Below, piece by piece: positions 59,645-64,000 of a stretch of DNA of 64,000 nucleotides. Positions within the stretch are counted from its first letter, which is position 1, and each line of letters begins with the position of its first letter. This DNA is from Candidatus Bathyarchaeia archaeon (GTDB lineage Archaea > Thermoproteota > Bathyarchaeia > Bathyarchaeales > Bathycorpusculaceae): assembly GCA_038873195.1 (NCBI GenBank), contig JAVZEV010000001.1, positions 1,082,490-1,146,489 on the forward strand. Reading direction: 5' to 3'. The notes under the pieces are model-generated. The model made no database searches, was not told the DNA's origin, and worked only from the letters and a program-made list of their open reading frames with translations. The position numbers were made by a program, and so were the translations under genes.

Positions 59645-61693
59645 CTATGTCTTTTTTAGGTAACCTTCTCTAGGTTCGTAAATTGTTCCTTCACGTAACA
59701 GTTGTGTGATTAGGCGTTCTGCGTCTCCTTTTGGAATCTTATATTTTGCTTCCAACTCGTTCTGAAGTGCTGCTTTCTCGACCATTCCAGTTTCCCTTTC
59801 CATCTCCGCCAAAGTCGAAAGAATCACTTGCAGCTTGTCTCTCATGCTTTTTGATTTTCCCGTCATTATAATGTCTATATCATACTTGTACGAGGACACG
59901 TCTATTCCGACTTCTGCCAGAGACTTCTTCATTATATTAATCGCTGCTTCTGCATCCTCACTTGTAACTTCTTTTCTGAGAGCTGCACGGGCTCGTGCCT
60001 CTGCTATACGCACTAATGATTCAAGTTGCCGCGCAGTTATTGCAACCGGTGAACCTTCCGCCTCGCTTGCTGAACGCATTGTTAAATAGAAATCTTTGAG
60101 ACGGTTTAATGCGTCTGGAGTTAGGACTGGCTTGATTCCTTTTGCGTAACTTATGTATTTTCTCAATAATTCTAATGGTATTGGAGGCTCAACGGGGCTC
60201 AAGCCTTTTCTGTGGATTTCGAGAATGTGTTCGGACATTTTACTGTCTGTATCTTTGTCGGGCACATCTCTCAATACGAAAATAAGGTCGAACCTTGAAA
60301 GTATCGTAACCGGCAAGGAAATGTTCTCTGCCACGGTACGATGCGGCTCATATCTTCCTAAGGAGGGGTTGGCGGCTGCGAGTATTGCGGTTCTCGCGTT
60401 GAGTGTTGCGACGATGCCGCCTTTTGCAACGGAAACCGTGTGCTGTTCCATTGCCTCGTGAATTGCAACTCTATCTTCCGGACGCATTTTATCCATCTCG
60501 TCGATGCATGCAATTCCCTTGTCAGCCAATACTAGTGCTCCAGCTTCGAGGCTCATTCCGCCTCCTTTCTCTCTTATTACTGCTGCAGTCAAACCGGCGG
60601 CTGTTGTGCCGCGTCCAGAAGTATACAATCCTCGTGGTGCAATTCTAGCTACATACTGTAATAGTTGTGATTTTGCTGTTCCCGGGTCTCCAATGAAAAG
60701 AGCGTTTAGTTCTCCTCTTACTGTTATGTCTGGAAGAGTTTTTGGCACTCCTCCAAAGAGAAGGTACATTATTGCTTCTTTCACGTGGTCGTAGCCATAG
60801 ATTGAAGGTGCTATTGAGTTCATGATTTTTCGGTGTATCCACGGGTCTTTTGCAAGTTCGAGAATTTTTTCTTCTTCTTCAGGTGACGGGATCGCTGTTT
60901 CTGGTTCTTTACCTAAAACTTCTATTGAGTTAGCGTCTAAATGCAACATGAACACTCTAAGCTTTCCTACGCCTCGAAGCGTCGGCGCGAATGCGCGAAT
61001 TATTCCCACTATAGAAACGTGGTCTCCGGGTCTCGCTACATCTACTATTTCGCTTCCTACGAGCTTGACATGTAATGTTCTCGGAAGCTGCCCTGGCGGT
61101 AGGTCTTCGGGTCTTTCTTGGAGACGTAGGTCTTGTGAGTCTATAAATGTGGATTCTTCTTGTATGAAGTCGAAGGGGCCTTTTCCTTCGCATGTTGGGT
61201 CTCTACATTTAAGCGGCGGTCTGAGGAATTGTCCAGTCTGGTCCAAGTATGTTATGTTTCCGCATCTTCTGCATTTGAAGGCTGCTCTCATGACCATTGG
61301 GCGGACGGGTGTTGAACGGACAACGATGCCTTCAACCATGACGAGTTTTCCAATGTGGTTTGAGCCGAGTTTTCTTAGCGGTGTCGACTCCCAAAGTCGC
61401 ACAATTCTGACAGTTACTGTTTCCATCTTGTCTGCCAGTTTTTCAGCATATTCCGCATCTTCTATTTGAAGTTGAGAGAAAGCCGCGTTATTCGCATGTT
61501 TCATGTACTCTTCTGGCTTTTCCAATAGTTCCTCGCTGAGTCGCCGGTCAAAAGTTGCAAGGTCTTCAAAATCAACTATTAAAGAGGTTTTACCAGCCAC
61601 AGCAAGCTGCGATATTGCTTGGCGGTATTTCTCGATCTTGAAAAATTCTTGAAAACGCTCTTGCGGATCTATCGCTTCTAATTCTTCCGTCAT
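59645..61693 (-). CDS. mcm: MCM replicative helicase
   Basis: 682-residue hexameric replicative helicase, intein-free. The N-terminal zinc finger has 'CRRCGNITYLDQ' and 'CRDPTCEG', Walker A is 'GDPGTAKSQLLQY', Walker B 'IACIDEMDKM', arginine finger 'LSRFDLIFVLRD', and sensor/lid segments follow ('GSPVAITARQLESLVRIAE'). A winged-helix domain closes the protein. ATG 61693 overlaps the Gins23 stop (ATGA), so the pair is coupled, as in Sulfolobales. Confidence 0.95.
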   Translation of the reverse strand: MTEELEAIDPQERFQEFFKIEKYRQAISQLAVAGKTSLIVDFEDLATFDRRLSEELLEKPEEYMKHANNAAFSQLQIEDAEYAEKLADKMETVTVRIVRLWESTPLRKLGSNHIGKLVMVEGIVVRSTPVRPMVMRAAFKCRRCGNITYLDQTGQFLRPPLKCRDPTCEGKGPFDFIQEESTFIDSQDLRLQERPEDLPPGQLPRTLHVKLVGSEIVDVARPGDHVSIVGIIRAFAPTLRGVGKLRVFMLHLDANSIEVLGKEPETAIPSPEEEEKILELAKDPWIHRKIMNSIAPSIYGYDHVKEAIMYLLFGGVPKTLPDITVRGELNALFIGDPGTAKSQLLQYVARIAPRGLYTSGRGTTAAGLTAAVIREKGGGMSLEAGALVLADKGIACIDEMDKMRPEDRVAIHEAMEQHTVSVAKGGIVATLNARTAILAAANPSLGRYEPHRTVAENISLPVTILSRFDLIFVLRDVPDKDTDSKMSEHILEIHRKGLSPVEPPIPLELLRKYISYAKGIKPVLTPDALNRLKDFYLTMRSASEAEGSPVAITARQLESLVRIAEARARAALRKEVTSEDAEAAINIMKKSLAEVGIDVSSYKYDIDIIMTGKSKSMRDKLQVILSTLAEMERETGMVEKAALQNELEAKYKIPKGDAERLITQLLREGTIYEPREGYLKKT

Positions 61694-62259
61694 TGTTCCA
61701 TCACCTTACATTCTAATATTTGCGTTCTCCATTCTTGGATACGCATGTAAAGTTGTTCATAAAGAAACCGTTCCTCTCCAGTAAAATTTTTGAGCATGTG
61801 CTCAGTACGGGTCGGAGACGACGCCAACGAAACAATTTTCTTTAACCTTGCATTTACAATGTCCTGTGTCACCTGTCTAGTTTTTTCATACTCCCGCGTT
61901 TTCTCTGGGGTTTTGGCAATTTCCGCCTTAAGCTGTGTTAAGTATCTTCGCAGTTCTGGATAGAAATTCTCAGGCAATTTTGAGATTTGTCCTGCCGTTT
62001 GAACGCGTTCTGTCCATTGAATTTTGTAAAGCTTATTTGCGTCTAAACGTTCTTCTTCGCGAAAACGCACTATTCCAGTTTTTTCAAGCTCGCTTGCTAT
62101 CCAATGTTGAATCTCATATTCATTTCCTTCCTCAAAAGGTCCCACAGCGAGTCCTGCAAGCTTTATTTCTGGACAGTTTCTGTTCGCAATGACTTTTACG
62201 GGTGAATGTTCAAATTGAAAGTCTAAACTTTCAATTTTCGTAGACAACGTTTTGTGCAT
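61690..62259 (-). CDS. gins23: GINS complex subunit Gins23
   Basis: 189-residue GINS subunit. Here a B-type domain is N-terminal ('VKVIANRNCPEIKLAGLAVG', 'EYEIQHWIASELEKTGIVRF') and the helical A domain C-terminal ('ISKLPENFYPELRRYLTQLK'), the order that distinguishes Gins23 from Gins51. The call relies on this order and on coupling to mcm, since primary sequence is weakly conserved. A TATA-like TTATAAG at 62303-62309 (minus strand) suits its promoter. Confidence 0.82.
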   Translation of the reverse strand: MHKTLSTKIESLDFQFEHSPVKVIANRNCPEIKLAGLAVGPFEEGNEYEIQHWIASELEKTGIVRFREEERLDANKLYKIQWTERVQTAGQISKLPENFYPELRRYLTQLKAEIAKTPEKTREYEKTRQVTQDIVNARLKKIVSLASSPTRTEHMLKNFTGEERFLYEQLYMRIQEWRTQILECKVMEQ

Positions 62260-62302
62260 TCGTTATCCTTTCTCCGTTTCTGAGTTTATTGGTGCGAAGT
62301 AG

Positions 62303-62309
62303 TTATAAG
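62303..62309 (-). promoter_or_regulatory. TATA element for gins23-mcm operon
   Basis: CTTATAA read on the minus strand at 62309-62303 predicts a start near 62279, about 20 nt ahead of the ATG at 62259. Confidence 0.45.
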
Positions 62310-62412
62310 AGCAGTAGTTTAAAAACTTAGATTAGAAGTTTAAGAAAATTCTAGAGCGCTGCTTCAATTGTGATGTATAAATGAGATGGAAGTGGAAATT
62401 TGTCCTTTTTTG

Positions 62413-63663
62413 TTACGGCCATAAGCCCAGCGTCTTTATTGCATCTGCAACTCTTCCTACGCCAAGCATCAACGCTGCAGTTCGCATGTCACTTTTTTCT
62501 TTTTTCGCCAGTTTATGAACGTCATTGAAGGCTTTGACCATTTTATCTTCTAATTTCCGATTTACTTCTTCTACTGTCCAATGTTCTCTTGTAAGGTTTT
62601 GAACCCACTCGTAATAGCTTGCGGTTACTCCGCCTGAGTTAGCTAGGATGTCTGGAACTAGGAGTATTCCTTTTTCATGAAGTGCCTTGTCTGCATCTGG
62701 GGTTGTTGGTCCGTTGGCGCCTTCCGCAATTATTTTTGCTTTTATTTTGTTTGCGTTCTTTTTGGTTATCTGATTTTCCAATGCTGCTGGTATTAGTATG
62801 TCACATTTTGTTTCGAGCAGTTCCTCATTTGTTATGTTTTCGCATTTTTCATAACTGGTTACCGAACACGTTTTTGATTTGTGTTCGTATATCTTGTAGG
62901 GGTTGAGACCTTTCTCGCAGTAAATTCCTCCAGTTGAGTCGCTTACCGCCACGATTTTGCAGCCCATGTCGTAGGCTATTTTTGCCGCGTTCCAACCAAC
63001 GTTTCCGTAGCCTTGCACTGCCACCGTCGCCCCTTTTAGCTTTAGTCCCAAATTTTTGGCAGCTTCCCTCGCGCAGACCACAACACCAAGCGATGTGGCT
63101 TCAGCTCTTCCTTCTGAACCGCCAACACTTATGGGCTTGCCGGTGACGCATTCTGGAACACTGTAGCCTTTGAATTGACTGTAGGTGTCCATTATCCATG
63201 CCATTGTCTGTGCATCTGTGTAAACGTCTGGTGCTGGCACATCACGGTACGGTCCAATTATGTCCAAAATTAGGGTCGTGTATCGTCTTGTTAGGCGTTC
63301 CAGTTCTGCTTTCGACATTTCCTTAGGGTTGCAGCATACTCCTCCTTTTGCGCCGCCATATGGGATGTCCACAACTGCGCATTTCCATGTCATCCACATT
63401 GCCAAAGCCGTAACTTCATCTAAGGAGACGTTTGGGTGGTAGCGTATTCCACCTTTGAATGGTCCTCTTGCATCGTTATGTTGCACGCGACAACCTAAGA
63501 AAGTGCAAACGTTACCGTTATCCATCTTTACATTAATAGAGACTATGAGCGACCTTTTTGGGTGTCGAAGCATCTCGTGAATGTCGGGGTCTAGTTTTAA
63601 TTTTTCCGCAGCTATTTTCAATTGTTCGCATGCAACGCTTAGTGCTGATTGAGTTTCTACCAT
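62413..63663 (-). CDS. gdhA: glutamate dehydrogenase
   Basis: 416-residue hexameric enzyme interconverting glutamate and 2-oxoglutarate plus ammonia. 'FKGGIRYHPNVSLDEVTALA' is the substrate-binding start, 'PYGGAKGGVCCNPKEMS' contains the catalytic Lys, 'PAPDVYTDAQTMAWIMDTYS' the catalytic Asp region, and 'VAVQGYGNVGWNAAKIAYDM' is the dinucleotide-binding glycine loop. The residue after the second strand ('VAVSDSTGGI') is an acidic-Ser pair, which favours NAD(H) over NADP(H), but this is only suggestive. Normal length, monocistronic. Confidence 0.95.
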   Translation of the reverse strand: MVETQSALSVACEQLKIAAEKLKLDPDIHEMLRHPKRSLIVSINVKMDNGNVCTFLGCRVQHNDARGPFKGGIRYHPNVSLDEVTALAMWMTWKCAVVDIPYGGAKGGVCCNPKEMSKAELERLTRRYTTLILDIIGPYRDVPAPDVYTDAQTMAWIMDTYSQFKGYSVPECVTGKPISVGGSEGRAEATSLGVVVCAREAAKNLGLKLKGATVAVQGYGNVGWNAAKIAYDMGCKIVAVSDSTGGIYCEKGLNPYKIYEHKSKTCSVTSYEKCENITNEELLETKCDILIPAALENQITKKNANKIKAKIIAEGANGPTTPDADKALHEKGILLVPDILANSGGVTASYYEWVQNLTREHWTVEEVNRKLEDKMVKAFNDVHKLAKKEKSDMRTAALMLGVGRVADAIKTLGLWP

Positions 63664-63753
63664 AGACCATTTTCCTCCACAGTAGTCTATCTGCTTGTCT
63701 ATTCTTAAATTTAAGGATTTAACTGAAAACTAAAAAAAGAGAAGAAGGTGCTG

Positions 63754-64000
63754 TTAGCCCAGTATTCTTTCCACTGCATCTTTTTCTGCTTCGTGCGCCA
63801 AAGGTATGCCTGTAACTTGCGCGGCAAGTTCGGACAAGCTCATCAAATCGTTTCTGTTGATAAGTTCCAGTTTCCACTTTCTGTTGCCTGCTAGAAGCTG
63901 CTTTAGTCCTACGCCTATGCGGTCAGTTAAGTACGTGTAAAGCGCCACTGCTTCCCATGGTATTTCTTTGAATCTGGCACCATATTTTTCTTTCAATTCT
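63754..64000 (-). CDS. C-terminal part of an unidentified protein (5' end beyond window)
   Basis: The reading frame is still open at the window edge, so only the last 81 residues or so are seen. 'FKEIPWEAVALYTYLTDRIG' and 'LAAQVTGIPLAHEAEKDAVE' are the most distinctive parts. They faintly recall the archaeal DUF1512 family, but this is from memory and unverified. The fragment ends 90 nt upstream of gdhA on the same strand, so the two could be separate transcripts. A TTG at 63996 is an internal codon rather than a start as far as can be seen. Confidence 0.55.
   Translation of the reverse strand, partial: ELKEKYGARFKEIPWEAVALYTYLTDRIGVGLKQLLAGNRKWKLELINRNDLMSLSELAAQVTGIPLAHEAEKDAVERILG

Noticed and set aside
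1-64000. CRISPR arrays, insertion sequences or prophage genes
   Set aside because: I saw no regularly spaced direct repeats of 24-37 bp, no transposase or integrase motifs, and no phage structural proteins.

Overview
The window is a gene-dense, fairly AT-rich archaeal chromosome segment with about 75 protein genes. Archaeal identity rests on the genes themselves: geranylgeranylglyceryl phosphate synthase, DNA polymerase D large subunit (DP2), PCNA, PriS/PriL primase, MCM, GINS51 and GINS23, HerA/NurA, Alba, SRP54, aIF2-alpha, aIF5A, TFS, RpoL, RpoF, Csl4, Nop10, Nob1, Dph2, Pus10 and the archaeal ribosomal proteins L10e, L21e, L44e and S27e. Typical TATA elements precede many genes, and GTG and TTG starts are common. 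PolD together with Alba and no histone in view would fit a TACK-type lineage such as Bathyarchaeia, but that placement is inference. The four-subunit 2-oxoacid:ferredoxin oxidoreductase, PEP synthase and glutamate dehydrogenase suggest an anaerobic organism using peptides or C2/C3 acids.

Layout. 0-7 kb: nurA-herA, a membrane-tethered winged-helix regulator with a repeat-rich upstream region, an aminotransferase, and a nadE/nitrilase pair. 7-16 kb: Elf1-like factor, lipid synthesis (GGGPS), DP2, a small HTH protein, MazG, GNAT, DUF488, SHMT, SecG/Sec61-beta, an LSm-like protein. 16-24.5 kb: DUF2070 membrane protein, the porGDAB-type operon, Alba, a class III aminotransferase, GNAT, an MFS carrier. 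24.6-30.8 kb: NadK-Nob1-PK_C operon, aIF5A, GNAT, a small membrane protein, a C/D-box sRNA candidate, Hsp20, PAC2, SRP54. 30.8-35.2 kb: the Pus10-L21e-RpoF-DUF655-KsgA-HemK-like operon. 35.2-36.9 kb: an accessory stretch with a zinc-finger GNAT, a 378-bp gene-free gap with an orphan promoter, and a DUF4258/DUF2283 pair. 36.9-46.7 kb: dUTPase/Dcd-like protein, L10e-PpsA, Dph2-METTL5-like, Csl4-RpoL, Mini-III-like nuclease, DUF99, TFS, PCNA-PriL. 46.8-55.3 kb: surface-glycan genes (GT2, GT4, DUF2079-PA14, a second GT2) interleaved with PriS and GINS51, then an archaeosortase. 55.4-57.7 kb: L44e-S27e-aIF2-alpha-Nop10-PAC2. 57.7-64 kb: WecB, a pilin-like protein, GINS23-MCM, glutamate dehydrogenase, and a partial gene at the edge.

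Most genes form conserved informational clusters. Much of a replisome is encoded here (DP2, PCNA, both primase subunits, both GINS subunits, MCM), plus the HerA-NurA resection machine. The less ordinary signals are: the membrane-anchored regulator and its 14-bp repeats; a C/D-box guide RNA at about 28.05 kb; an archaeosortase with no visible substrate; a glycosyltransferase that appears to use a CTG start and sits between priS and gins51; and the regulated-looking DUF4258/DUF2283 pair. I see no CRISPR array, insertion sequence, rRNA or tRNA in the window.
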